A stretch of 64,000 nucleotides of DNA from positions 1-64,000 of the forward strand of contig JAHBVU010000006.1 of the NCBI GenBank assembly GCA_019637315.1. The letters run 5' to 3'. The stretch comes from Gemmatimonadales bacterium. GTDB taxonomy: Bacteria; Gemmatimonadota; Gemmatimonadetes; Gemmatimonadales; GWC2-71-9. Below the pieces are notes generated by a model. It was not told the origin of the DNA. It made no database searches and saw only the letters and a list, made by a program, of their open reading frames with translations. The translations under genes and the position numbers were made by a program. Numbering within the stretch: the stretch's first letter is position 1; the number at the start of each line of letters is the position of its first letter. Positions 17,390-26,209 of the stretch are shown piece after piece.

Positions 17390-18955
17390 TCAGCGGCGGC
17401 GTTTCGTTGTGCTGGGCGGACGGGTTCCCAGCATGCCAAAGACCCCGCGGACCAGTTCGCGTCCGAGCGAGCGGGCCACCGTCGTCGTGAACGCGCCCGC
17501 CACGGCGCCGCCGATGGCCGCCGCCCATCCCTTCCCCGCCTTACGGCCTGCCGGAGCGGATGCCGGCTCCCGGAACGGGCCGTTGGACTTGGGTGGTTCC
17601 GCCGGGATCGCCGCCATGCGCTTGGCGAGCATTTCATAGGCACTTTCGCGGTTGACTGCGGTGCCGTACGCCCGCATCAGGTCCGACTCCTCGAGTTCCC
17701 GGCGATACTCCTCGGCCGTCAGGGGCGCCATCCGGGAGGCAGGCGCAATCAGTCGCGTGGCGGCAACCGGTGTCGGAACTCCTCGCTGATCGAGACCGGT
17801 TACGATTGCTTCACCGATACCGAGCGACGTCAGCGTGGCTTGCAGATCGAAGAAGGCGGTTTTCGGAAAGGTCCGCACGGTCGCCCTGAGCGCGGCTTCG
17901 TCGTCGGGAGTGTGGGCCCTGAGCGCGTGCTGGACCCGATTTGACAGCTGCGCAAGCACGGTATCCGGCACGTCCTTGGGGGTCTGGGTCACGAAAAAGA
18001 CACCGACGCCCTTGGAGCGGATCATCCGGACCACCTGTTCGACCTGGGCCAGGAACACCTTGGACGCATCCCGGAAGAGGAAGTGGGCTTCGTCGAAAAA
18101 GAACACCAGCTTGGGCTTGGGCAGGTCGCCGGCTTCGGGCAGATTCTGAAAGAGCTCGGCCAGCAGCCACATCATGAACGTCGAAAAGAGCGCCGGCTTG
18201 TCCTGGCAGTCGCCGAGTTGCAGGCAGGTGATGATCCCCTGGCCATTGCGATCGACGTGCAGCAGGTCTCGCACATCGAACTCCGGCTCCCCGAAGAACT
18301 GCTGAGCGCCCTGCCCCTCGAGCTCGACCATCTTGCGCAGCAGCACCCCAACCGTGGCGCCGGACATGCCGCCGTACTCGTCCCGCACCGCCTTGCCATC
18401 GTCACTGGACAGGTAGCGCAGCACGGCGCGCAGGTCGTCGAAATCGAGCAACGGCAGGCCCTGGTCATCGCAGGCCTTGAAGACCATGGCCATGACACTG
18501 GCCTGGGTTTCGTTGAGCCCCAGCACCTTGCTCAGCAAGAGAGGCCCGAATCCGCTGACCGTGGCCCGCAGCTGAACGCCGTTGGCGCCTGTGAGGCTGA
18601 CCAGTTCCACCGGCGCGGCCCGCGGGACCCAGGGCACCCCGACGGCCGCGGCCCGCTCGTCGATTCGGGAGCTGGGATCACCGGGCACCGCGAGGCCGGA
18701 GAGGTCGCCCTTGAGGTCCGCAACGAAGACCGGCACTCCCTGAGCCGAAAGCTGCTCGGCCATCAGCTGAAGCGTCTTGGTCTTGCCGGTACCGGTGGCC
18801 CCGGCAATCAGGCCGTGGCGGTTCATCATCCCGAGCGGAATGGCCACCTTGGGCTCAGGCAGAACGTGCTGCCCATCGAGCGGCGCACCGAGCAGTACGC
18901 TCGGTCCGTCGAACCGATACCCTGCCAGCAGGGTGTCCTGCAGTGTCGTCATCAC
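17390..18955 (-). CDS. HerA-like ATPase (DUF853 family)
   Basis: A 521-aa cytosolic P-loop ATPase of the YjgR/DUF853 group in the HerA-FtsK clade. Walker A is GATGTGKT (52-59), the Walker B segment is KLVFFFDEAHFLF (near 280), and sensor-type FFVTQTPKDVPD follows. The N-terminus has the family's GYRFDGPSVLLG and 'MNRHGLIAG' lead-in. The C-terminus (about 470-521) is Gly/Ala-rich, then basic (TKRRR). The biological role of the family is poorly defined; the fold suggests DNA or nucleic-acid translocation. It lies 12 bp after the aminotransferase gene on the same strand. Confidence 0.9.
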   Translation of the reverse strand: MMTTLQDTLLAGYRFDGPSVLLGAPLDGQHVLPEPKVAIPLGMMNRHGLIAGATGTGKTKTLQLMAEQLSAQGVPVFVADLKGDLSGLAVPGDPSSRIDERAAAVGVPWVPRAAPVELVSLTGANGVQLRATVSGFGPLLLSKVLGLNETQASVMAMVFKACDDQGLPLLDFDDLRAVLRYLSSDDGKAVRDEYGGMSGATVGVLLRKMVELEGQGAQQFFGEPEFDVRDLLHVDRNGQGIITCLQLGDCQDKPALFSTFMMWLLAELFQNLPEAGDLPKPKLVFFFDEAHFLFRDASKVFLAQVEQVVRMIRSKGVGVFFVTQTPKDVPDTVLAQLSNRVQHALRAHTPDDEAALRATVRTFPKTAFFDLQATLTSLGIGEAIVTGLDQRGVPTPVAATRLIAPASRMAPLTAEEYRRELEESDLMRAYGTAVNRESAYEMLAKRMAAIPAEPPKSNGPFREPASAPAGRKAGKGWAAAIGGAVAGAFTTTVARSLGRELVRGVFGMLGTRPPSTTKRRR

Positions 18956-18967
18956 CGGCTCCTTGTC

Positions 18968-20155
18968 TCAGACCGTCCGATCGAGCAACTCGATCAGACG
19001 GGTGACCTCGTCGGCCGTGTTGTAGCAGTGGGGGCTCACTCGAATCAAACCTTCACGAAGCGATACGACCACACCCCGAGCCTTGAGCTCCGCATGAACT
19101 CTGGCGGCATCGGGGAGCGCCAGCGACACGATGCCCGTACCCTGAGCCCCGGTGGGCGATGCGAGCCGGACGCCGCGCCCTTGTGCCCAGGCCACCAGGG
19201 GCTGCGTCAGGCGCCGCAGATGACGGGCGATCGCATCGATGCCCAGCTCGCTCAGCAGCTCGAGCGAGGCGTTCATTCCAGCGAAATCCTGGAACGGCAG
19301 GGTAATGACTTCGAACCGGCGGGCATCATGTCGCCAGCCTGAGGGATAGCCCGTCAGAGTGCCAAAATCGTCGGTCCCTTGAAACGCCGTCCATCCTACC
19401 GTGGTCGGCTCCAGCCGCTCGATCAGATCCGACCGGATGTAGGTAAAGCCTGAGCCCCAGGGCGAGAGAAGCCACTTCTGCGCACCGCAGGCCAGAATAT
19501 CGACCGGGGTCCGGGCAACGTCGAACGGTTCCTGCCCCAGGCCTTGAATGGCGTCGAGCACAAACCAGGTGCCCGTCGCGCGCGCGGCCGCGCCCAGCCG
19601 GCCGATGTCGGCAAGGTAGCCAGTATGGAACTGCACCAGGGAAAGGGCCAGGATCTTGACCCGAGGGTCTTCGAGCCGAGCCAGCAGCCGGGACTCATCC
19701 GGCCAGCCGTCCGGCCCCAGGGGAACGAGTTCGAGCACGGCACCGCGGCGCGACTGCTCCCGCCAGGGAAAGACATTGGCGGGGAACTCACCGTGGCTCA
19801 CCAGAATAATGTCGCCGGGCTCGAGCGGGATGGCCTGCGCGGCCAGGTTGATCCCGGCACTGGTGTTGGTGGCAAGCGCAATCTCGGAGGGGGCGGCACC
19901 GATCAGTTCTGCCACCAGCGTCCGCGACCGCCCGAAGACGCCGAACATGTGCTCGTCCGCCAGGCGGTACGCCTCGGCCCGAACGCGGTTGTAATCGTCG
20001 AGGCGCCGGCGGGTTCGCTCGGGCAGGGGTCCGATCGAGGCGTGGTCGAGGTAGACCACGCGGTCGGCCCAGGGAAACTCCTCCCGGCGGAGCGCGTCGA
20101 CGTCGAAATCGCCGCTGGCGGTGCCGGCCACCGCCAGCGCAGTGTCAGAGCTCAC
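18968..20155 (-). CDS. Class V aminotransferase (cysteine desulfurase/selenocysteine lyase-like)
   Basis: A 395-aa PLP enzyme of fold type I. Asp201 in LDAIQG pairs with the pyridine nitrogen and Lys227 in CGAQKWLLSPWGSGF is the Schiff-base lysine. VYLDHASIGPLP near the N-terminus is the family's opening. No reactive Cys loop of true NifS/IscS desulfurases is evident, so a different amino-acid substrate is likely. The GTG at 20155 was chosen as start because the candidate -10 (20196-20191) lies downstream of the only upstream ATG (20215), and that ATG is inside the divergent patatin gene. It is probably co-transcribed with the DUF853 gene. Confidence 0.82.
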   Translation of the reverse strand: MSSDTALAVAGTASGDFDVDALRREEFPWADRVVYLDHASIGPLPERTRRRLDDYNRVRAEAYRLADEHMFGVFGRSRTLVAELIGAAPSEIALATNTSAGINLAAQAIPLEPGDIILVSHGEFPANVFPWREQSRRGAVLELVPLGPDGWPDESRLLARLEDPRVKILALSLVQFHTGYLADIGRLGAAARATGTWFVLDAIQGLGQEPFDVARTPVDILACGAQKWLLSPWGSGFTYIRSDLIERLEPTTVGWTAFQGTDDFGTLTGYPSGWRHDARRFEVITLPFQDFAGMNASLELLSELGIDAIARHLRRLTQPLVAWAQGRGVRLASPTGAQGTGIVSLALPDAARVHAELKARGVVVSLREGLIRVSPHCYNTADEVTRLIELLDRTV

Positions 20156-20189
20156 AATGCCGTCCAGGTAGGAAGGAACGAACGATGCC

Positions 20190-20197
20190 GATAATAT
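20190..20197. promoter_or_regulatory. Bidirectional -10 region between aminotransferase and patatin genes
   Basis: The plus strand reads GATAAT (20190-20195, 5/6 match) ending 8 nt before the patatin ATG. The minus strand of the same bases reads TATTAT (5/6). One AT-rich patch in a GC-rich gap thus can serve both genes. A possible minus-strand -35, TTGAGA, lies 19 nt away. Confidence 0.45.
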
Positions 20198-20203
20198 CCT
20201 AGT

Positions 20204-21268
20204 ATGACGAGCCATTCTCAATTCAGTCTGGTTCTGAGCGGCGGCGGGCTCAAGGGGCTGGCCCATGTCGGCGTCCTGCGCGCGCTGGAAGAACGCGGGC
20301 TAGAACCCTCGGTGGTGGTCGGTTGCAGCATCGGCGCTCTGATCGCCGGCGCATGGGCCACCGGCATGTCGGTCCGCGAAATGGAAGACCGGGCGCTGGC
20401 TCTGAAACGCGCGGACATCTTCCGGGTCGCGCACTTCGACATGGCGTTCAAGCGGATGCGATCGCCGGCGGTGTACCGGGCTGAGCCACTCGACGCGCTG
20501 ATAACCTCGCTCGTGGGTGACCGGACCTTTACCGACCTGCCTCGGCGCCTGGTCGTCAATACCGTCGACCTCAATACCGGCAATCAGCTCCTCTGGGGGC
20601 TCCCGGGCCTCACCGATGCGAAGGTGGCGGACGCCGTCTTTGCCTCCTGCGCCCTTCCGGGCATCCTGCCCCCGCGAGCCATCAACGGGCATGTCTGCGT
20701 CGACGGCGCGGTAGTCGAGAACCTGCCGGTGCGAGCCTCCCTGGGGCTCTGCTCAGGGCCGATCATAGCCGTCGACGTCGGCGGAAGCGGGGGGCAGCGC
20801 CGAGCGGTCGAGCGCCAGGGCTTTGCGTCGACCTACGCCCGGGGGCTCGAGCTGGTCATGAACACCCTCGCTGCGGAGCTGCTGCGTGCCTGGCGTAATC
20901 CGCCGGTCGTGATCGTACGCCCCCGGATCGAGCGCATTCCGATGTTCGCGTTCAATCGGACGCCCTACCTGATCGCGGAGGGGTTCCACGCCCTCCACAG
21001 CACGCTGGAGAGCCTGCCCAAGGCCATGGAAGACCTTCCCCCGGGTATTCACCCGCAGCGCGAGGTGGTGCTGTCCATCGACGACGACGCCTGCGTTGCC
21101 TGCGGGGTCTGTTACTCCCGCCAGCCTCATGTCTTCCGCCGGAAACCGAACGGTCGCGCCGAAGTGAAGGTGCCCCGACACTGGTGGTCCCCGCTCGACG
21201 ACCGGATCCTCCGCGGCTGTCCGACGGGCGCCATCACGGCCGACCAGCGCTGGCCCCTGCCCGACTAA
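20204..21268 (+). CDS. Patatin-like phospholipase with C-terminal [4Fe-4S] ferredoxin domain
   Basis: A 354-aa protein. Residues 1-260 are a patatin/RssA-type hydrolase: oxyanion loop GGGLKG (13-18), nucleophile elbow GCSIG with Ser42, and catalytic Asp168 in VDGAVVENLPV. Residues of about 285-354 form a separate one-cluster ferredoxin: Cys297, Cys300 and Cys303 (CVACGVC) plus Cys339 in GCPTGAI, with the spacing of Fer4_13/Fer4_15-type ferredoxins (CxxCxxC...CP). No frameshift is needed to join them. There is no signal peptide, so it is cytosolic or peripheral. An acyl hydrolase carrying an electron-transfer centre is unusual; whether it senses redox state or serves a partner enzyme is unknown. 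Its last 35 bp overlap the convergent glycosyltransferase gene. Confidence 0.92.
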   Translation: MTSHSQFSLVLSGGGLKGLAHVGVLRALEERGLEPSVVVGCSIGALIAGAWATGMSVREMEDRALALKRADIFRVAHFDMAFKRMRSPAVYRAEPLDALITSLVGDRTFTDLPRRLVVNTVDLNTGNQLLWGLPGLTDAKVADAVFASCALPGILPPRAINGHVCVDGAVVENLPVRASLGLCSGPIIAVDVGGSGGQRRAVERQGFASTYARGLELVMNTLAAELLRAWRNPPVVIVRPRIERIPMFAFNRTPYLIAEGFHALHSTLESLPKAMEDLPPGIHPQREVVLSIDDDACVACGVCYSRQPHVFRRKPNGRAEVKVPRHWWSPLDDRILRGCPTGAITADQRWPLPD

Positions 21269-22406
21269 GTTCCCGCAACAACATCACGGTCCGCTCCCAG
21301 TTCCGCTCTGATACCGCCCAGGAGCGGCCGGCCGCTCCAAAGCGGGCCGCGAGGACCGGATCATCGAGCAGGCGGCCGATCGCCGCGACGGCCGCCGGGA
21401 GATCCTGAGGTGGCACTCGGAAGCCGGTCTCCTCGTGGCGCACCGCCTCGGCCGTGCCGCCGCTGGCGCCGGCGACGACCGGGATGGCCGCTGCCGCCGC
21501 ATCCATCAGCGCAATGCCGAACCCTTCGATATCGAGTCCTTCGGCACGGGAAAGCCCGGCGTAGACTGTCGCCGCTCGGTAGGCAGCAGGCAGTTCGTCA
21601 TCGGCAACCTGATCCAGCCAGACGATTCGATCCGCCACTCCTCTCGCGAGCGCCAGCTGGTGGAGTCGAGGGGCATCGCTACCGCGACCGACCACGAGAT
21701 AGCGTACATCCGCGAATGCCGGTCCGAGCAGCGCCAGCGCCTCGATAGTGGAATCGATACCCTTGTGCGGCACCAGGCGCGCAACGGTCAGGAGATACCG
21801 ACCGGTCGGAAGCCCGTACCGCGCCAGAAACGGCCCCGGATCTGCTTCGGGGCGGAAGCGGTCCACATCGGTGCCGAGCGGAACCGCGCGAATGCGATCC
21901 TCGACGGGAAGGCGAAGTTCATCGAACACCGCAGCGGCAAGGTCCGCCGTCCAGGCGCTGTTGGCAGCGAGGACCGTGGCCCCGCCGAGCAGGGCTCGGG
22001 CGCTCAGCGCCTTGAGCCGCGATCGCCGATACTTGGCCTGCAGTTGAAGCAGGTCGCCACCGTGCAGCATGATCCCGTACGGGATCCGCTCTCGCCGCCG
22101 CGCTTCCCGCGCAACGTAGCCGGCGGGGCGGACGGTATCGCACCAGACGAAGCCCACCTGATGTCGACGCGCCAGGTCCCGCGCGCGCCGTTGCCAGGCC
22201 CAGAGCCCGGGCAACGTCTTGAGCCGGGCCGAGGCGACCGGAACGCGATCGACGACTGCCGAAGTCCAAGTGTCGTTCGCACCAGGCATGTGACCGGTCG
22301 AGACGACGAGCTCACCTGGCGGGTAGCGGCGGGCCAGTTCCGTCATCCATCGCGCAATCCCACCACCGATCGGGGGAAAGTCATGCGCCAGGAGGAGGTC
22401 GGTCAC
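21234..22406 (-). CDS. Glycosyltransferase family 4
   Basis: A 390-aa GT-B enzyme, last in a six-gene glycan operon. The N-terminal domain has HDFPPIGGGIARW, the acceptor-side signature of GT4 enzymes. The C-terminal nucleotide-sugar domain has VARLVPHKGID, VVGRGSDAPRL and the EX7E-like segment in RAEGLDIEGFGIALMDA. The start is GTG, overlapping the upstream gene's stop by 4 bp. The 3' end overlaps the patatin gene on the other strand. Donor and acceptor sugars are not predictable. Confidence 0.9.
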   Translation of the reverse strand: MTDLLLAHDFPPIGGGIARWMTELARRYPPGELVVSTGHMPGANDTWTSAVVDRVPVASARLKTLPGLWAWQRRARDLARRHQVGFVWCDTVRPAGYVAREARRRERIPYGIMLHGGDLLQLQAKYRRSRLKALSARALLGGATVLAANSAWTADLAAAVFDELRLPVEDRIRAVPLGTDVDRFRPEADPGPFLARYGLPTGRYLLTVARLVPHKGIDSTIEALALLGPAFADVRYLVVGRGSDAPRLHQLALARGVADRIVWLDQVADDELPAAYRAATVYAGLSRAEGLDIEGFGIALMDAAAAAIPVVAGASGGTAEAVRHEETGFRVPPQDLPAAVAAIGRLLDDPVLAARFGAAGRSWAVSERNWERTVMLLRELSRAGASAGRP

Positions 22407-23392
22407 CGGGCGGCGGGAGGGTTCAGGATGTGACGCAGCCTGCGTTCGAAGCGTTCCGCCGCCGCACCGATGGTCAGGTGTGCCAGGGCACTCGGCTCGG
22501 CGACGGGCCGATAGAGGGCCGTCTCGACCGCCCGAATCAGCATCGCCTCGTCATTGGGATCGAAGTAGGTCACGGCATCACGGAGGTGCTGCCGGTGCGG
22601 CGCGATGTCAGATGCGACGGTTGGAATGCCCTGGGCCACAGACTCCATCGGGGTCAGGCCAAAGCCTTCGAACCGACTGGGCGCCACCACGACACTCGCA
22701 GCCCGATACGCAGCCGCGACGGCCTCCTCCGTTTGCCAGTCAGAATCCACCTGCAGACTGACACCCAGCTGAGCGGCAGTGTACCGCAGCGTCTCGCGTT
22801 CCGGGCCCTGGCCGATCAGGTGGATGATCGGTCGCGGGCTCATCCCCGCCGCGGCGCGAATCAGCACGATCTGATTCTTGTGCCGAACCAGGCGGGATAT
22901 CGCGAGCAGGCGCAGCGCATCAGGCGTCGAACGGGCCAGGGGCTTGAAGCGGTCCGAATCGTAGCAGTAGGGAACCACCTCGGCATGGACCCCGAACCGG
23001 GCGCGCAGGTCCTCAGCCGTCAGCGTCGACGGCGCCCAGACCGCGATCGCTCGGCGCGCAACCCAGCGCAGGCGACTGTAGAAGCCCGGGCGCTCAGGAT
23101 AGCCGCCCACCGGCCGGGGAATCCGATAGATCCGGCTTCCCGCCGAAAAAACGAAATCAGACCGCCCGCCGCCGAGTCGCCAGGGAGGCAGGTCCCAGAG
23201 GTACAGCACCAGCGGACAGCGATGCCGGCGGGCATACTCCATGCCCTCGACCGCCGATTGACCGTCCATCACAACTGCCAGCCGCGCTGGCCGATCGCCG
23301 CTGGCGACGATGCCCAAGCCCCGCTCGCGCAGCGGCTCGATGAGCAGCTCACAGAAGCGATTGGGCGCAAACCACCGGATCTCGTCCATCAT
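22403..23392 (-). CDS. Glycosyltransferase family 4-like
   Basis: A 329-aa GT-B enzyme. The first half is short and aromatic (DEIRWFAPNRFCELL) and contains LVLYLWDLPPW. The donor domain shows AISRLVRHKNQIVLI, LIGQGPERETL and the EX7E-like APSRFEGFGLTPMESVAQG. It overlaps both neighbours by 4 bp, so translation is coupled within the operon. Confidence 0.88.
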   Translation of the reverse strand: MMDEIRWFAPNRFCELLIEPLRERGLGIVASGDRPARLAVVMDGQSAVEGMEYARRHRCPLVLYLWDLPPWRLGGGRSDFVFSAGSRIYRIPRPVGGYPERPGFYSRLRWVARRAIAVWAPSTLTAEDLRARFGVHAEVVPYCYDSDRFKPLARSTPDALRLLAISRLVRHKNQIVLIRAAAGMSPRPIIHLIGQGPERETLRYTAAQLGVSLQVDSDWQTEEAVAAAYRAASVVVAPSRFEGFGLTPMESVAQGIPTVASDIAPHRQHLRDAVTYFDPNDEAMLIRAVETALYRPVAEPSALAHLTIGAAAERFERRLRHILNPPAAR

Positions 23393-24258
23393 CGAATCAA
23401 CCGGTAGTTGCGAAACTCGAACACCCGCGCCCCGGTGACACGCTCGATCAAGTCGGACGCGTAGAACCGAAGATGCTCCAGCTCAAAAAACGGTTCGGTG
23501 ACCTTCCGCTCCGGGTCGAGCCGCTGACGCGCGATCCAATCGGAGGCGACCTGCGGGTGGGTACCGCGAAAGGGTCGGATCCCGGGAAACCAGCGCAGTA
23601 CCGCACGATCATAGCTGTACTCCGGACGATCCGGATAGAGCGAGCGGTCGATCGTGGCACGGCCCCGAAGCGCGGCCGCCGACCGAATGAACCCGTAGTG
23701 AAACATCTCTGCGTCGGCGAGTCGCGACGGCACCCGACGATCGGTCGGCCCGACCCTGAAGCCCTGCGCATCCCGGAACGGGTGGACATCACGAGGCGAA
23801 TCGAGCCGCACCGCCCGAATCTCCCGCCGGTACCACCGTCGATTGACCGCCTCCAGATCCGGGCTTCCGATCAGGTGACGGTAGCGAACGACGACGCCGT
23901 CGATCCGCGAATCATCGGCGCTGGCCCTGATGGTGCTGACCAGAGCCGGACCGCCCGCCTCGTGGAGGACCTCGTCGGCCTGGATGTAGATACCCCAGGA
24001 GTGTCGGCAGGCACGCATCGCCCGGAGAGTCTCTTTCCGAAGCACCGACTTGCCGTCCGCAAAATTCCATTCGGCTTCGAGGATGCGAATCCGGGGGTCG
24101 TCGATCGAACGTACCAGATCGAGTGTACCGTCGGTCGAATGACCGACATTGACGACCAGCTCATCGACCAGCGGCAGAATCGAGCGGATACTCTCGACCA
24201 CCGGAAAGTCGAGTTCGATGGCATTTCGAACGATCGTGAAACCCGAGATCGGTATCAT
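23389..24258 (-). CDS. Glycosyltransferase family 2-like protein
   Basis: A 289-aa GT-A-type enzyme. It begins ISGFTIVRNAIELDFPV, a hallmark of the WcaA/GT2 subgroup, with NVGHSTDGT in the nucleotide-binding loop and IQADEVLHE in the DxD position. The C-terminal third carries no clear membrane helix, so it should act at the cytosolic face. It overlaps both neighbours by 4 bp. Confidence 0.85.
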   Translation of the reverse strand: MIPISGFTIVRNAIELDFPVVESIRSILPLVDELVVNVGHSTDGTLDLVRSIDDPRIRILEAEWNFADGKSVLRKETLRAMRACRHSWGIYIQADEVLHEAGGPALVSTIRASADDSRIDGVVVRYRHLIGSPDLEAVNRRWYRREIRAVRLDSPRDVHPFRDAQGFRVGPTDRRVPSRLADAEMFHYGFIRSAAALRGRATIDRSLYPDRPEYSYDRAVLRWFPGIRPFRGTHPQVASDWIARQRLDPERKVTEPFFELEHLRFYASDLIERVTGARVFEFRNYRLIR

Positions 24259-25199
24259 GACAGCGTGCGCGTGATCAAGATCTCGAGACGATGCCGCCAG
24301 GTGTGCTCGCGCAGTGCCCGTGCGCGGGCCCGGGCCGCGATTTCAGCCCGACGAGCCGGCTCGGCCAGCAAATCCAGGGCCCGATCCCGCAACTCCGCCG
24401 ACGACCGAAACAGAACGACTTCCTCGTCAGGTACGAAGCTCCGAGCGATGTCGGCCTTGGCATCGACCAGTTGGACCGTACCGATACCCGCAATCTCGAA
24501 GACCCGCCGATTGGCCCCGGTACCGTAGCGGCCCTGCGCAGCAGGTTCTCCGAAGAACTGGTGGATGTTGAGCGCAATGTCGGCGTTCGAGAACGCCTTG
24601 ATGAAGTCATCGCCGTAGAGCGGACCACGCGGCATGTCGGGGCCCCAGGCATTGAGCCCCAAGTCAGCAACCGACTCGAGCGCCTGCGCCCGAAGCGGTT
24701 CGCGGGAACCCACGAACGCGATGCCGGAATGCGGCCAGGCCGGATCGGGCAGAGGCCGGTGATACTCCGGCTCGCACCCCTCGGCCAGATACTCCGCCTG
24801 GTGACCGGCGTCGAGATGCCTGGCGACCATCGAGGTGTCGAAGATGAAGCAGCGATCGTAGGCGCGCCCGATCCGAAGCGACAGATCGAGCAGATGGGGG
24901 CTGTCGGGAAACCAGTTGGCCCAGCGTGCCGACGAGACGCTGCGAAGCGAATCGATCACCTCGGGCTCCAGCAAGCCGCCCTTGAAAACGATGACGAGGT
25001 CGGGTCGATGCGCAACGAGCAGGCGCCGGAGCCGGCTACCAAGAGACCGCCCGGTCAGGCGTTCGACGGTACCGGTCCGTTCCTCACAGGGTACCGCAGT
25101 GACCCCCAGGGACTCGAGGGCACGAATCAGCGCTCCGCCGGTGCGATGGTATCGCTCGTTGAACTTGGCCACGAGCACGGCCGTGACACCTGCGAACAT
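24255..25199 (-). CDS. CgeB-like glycosyltransferase, copy 2
   Basis: A 314-aa protein related to spore-coat CgeB and DUF3880 GT-B enzymes. Typical segments are ARWANWFPDSPHLLD, IAFVGSREPLRAQ, LNAWGPD and ALNIHQFFGE followed by RRVFEIAGIGTVQLVDAKAD. It is clearly paralogous to the gene just upstream in the operon (25202-26209), sharing the NWFPD, NLH/NIH and RVFEIA-G-QLVDA motifs. It overlaps the GT2 gene by 4 bp. Substrate unknown. Confidence 0.82.
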   Translation of the reverse strand: MFAGVTAVLVAKFNERYHRTGGALIRALESLGVTAVPCEERTGTVERLTGRSLGSRLRRLLVAHRPDLVIVFKGGLLEPEVIDSLRSVSSARWANWFPDSPHLLDLSLRIGRAYDRCFIFDTSMVARHLDAGHQAEYLAEGCEPEYHRPLPDPAWPHSGIAFVGSREPLRAQALESVADLGLNAWGPDMPRGPLYGDDFIKAFSNADIALNIHQFFGEPAAQGRYGTGANRRVFEIAGIGTVQLVDAKADIARSFVPDEEVVLFRSSAELRDRALDLLAEPARRAEIAARARARALREHTWRHRLEILITRTLS

Positions 25200-25201
25200 G
25201 A

Positions 25202-26209
25202 TCAGTCGTCGACCGGAGCTGACGCCTGTCCACCCTGGCGAGGCACCCGGACCCCAAGGGCATCGAGAAGGCGAGGGGCCCGGTGCATATGGGTATGCCT
25301 GGCAAGCAACTTCCGTCGTGCGGCCGCGCCGAGTTCGTCACCGAGCGGCGGCGCCTGGAGCAGCTCCTTGACCCGCTCTTTGAGCTCCTTGGGCGTGCTG
25401 AACGTCACGACTTCCCGGTCTGGTTCCAGATAGTGGGGCAGGTCGGCGCGAGCATCGACGACCTGAGGCAGGCCCATTGCCGCAATCTCGAAGACTCGCT
25501 GGTTGCAGGTGGCCGCATCACGACTCCCGATGTCGTGGTGCAGGTTCACGGCCACCGACGCGCCACCGTACGCGCGGACATACTCAGCCGTCGTCCGTGC
25601 TTCACCGCGGCAGTAGTCGCGCAGTGCGGTGCGACGCCAGCCTGGTCCCCAGAGCGCCAAACCGCACTCGACCAGCTCGGCGAGGTACCGCTCCCGAGCT
25701 GGCGTTGCCGCCCCGGCAAAGACGACGTTGGCCCGATACTGATCCTTGGTGCGCATCGGCCGATAGACCGAAGGATCGGCTGCGTGCGGCAACACCTCAG
25801 GGGCGGAACCAACGACGCGCTCATACGCCGCCGCAACGTCGGATCCGACGACGAAGACATGGTCATAGGCGCGGCCGCTGGCGAGGACCTCGTCGATCCG
25901 CCCCAGATCATCCGGAAACCAGTTGACGATGGGCCGGCCCGACTCACGTCGGATCGTGTCGACCATCGCCTCGGAGAGATCGTAGCCTCCGACGACGACC
26001 ACGGCGTCGGCCTCCGCAGCGTCGATCGCCTTCAGGATCCGGCTTCGCAGGTCGCTGCCGCCCAGAAAGCCGAGGAAGCCGCTCCGGCGCCGAAGGTCGA
26101 AGGTGCTGACATCGCAGCCGATCCGCTCCAACGCCCGCGCTCGCTGGTTCGAGTGGGCAAATTCGCCGTCGTCGAACGGTGCAATCAGCAGGACCGAAGG
26201 TGCGGTCAC
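25202..26209 (-). CDS. CgeB-like glycosyltransferase, copy 1
   Basis: A 335-aa GT-B protein of the CgeB/DUF3880 group. It has APFDDGEFAHSNQRARALE at the front, IVNWFPDDLGRID, VVFAGAATPARERYL and SVAVNLHHDIG, then RVFEIAAMGLPQVVDARADL near the C-terminus. It ends only 2 bp before the next CgeB-like gene and overlaps the ABC exporter's stop by 4 bp. The pair looks like a tandem duplication that has since diverged. Confidence 0.82.
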   Translation of the reverse strand: MTAPSVLLIAPFDDGEFAHSNQRARALERIGCDVSTFDLRRRSGFLGFLGGSDLRSRILKAIDAAEADAVVVVGGYDLSEAMVDTIRRESGRPIVNWFPDDLGRIDEVLASGRAYDHVFVVGSDVAAAYERVVGSAPEVLPHAADPSVYRPMRTKDQYRANVVFAGAATPARERYLAELVECGLALWGPGWRRTALRDYCRGEARTTAEYVRAYGGASVAVNLHHDIGSRDAATCNQRVFEIAAMGLPQVVDARADLPHYLEPDREVVTFSTPKELKERVKELLQAPPLGDELGAAARRKLLARHTHMHRAPRLLDALGVRVPRQGGQASAPVDD

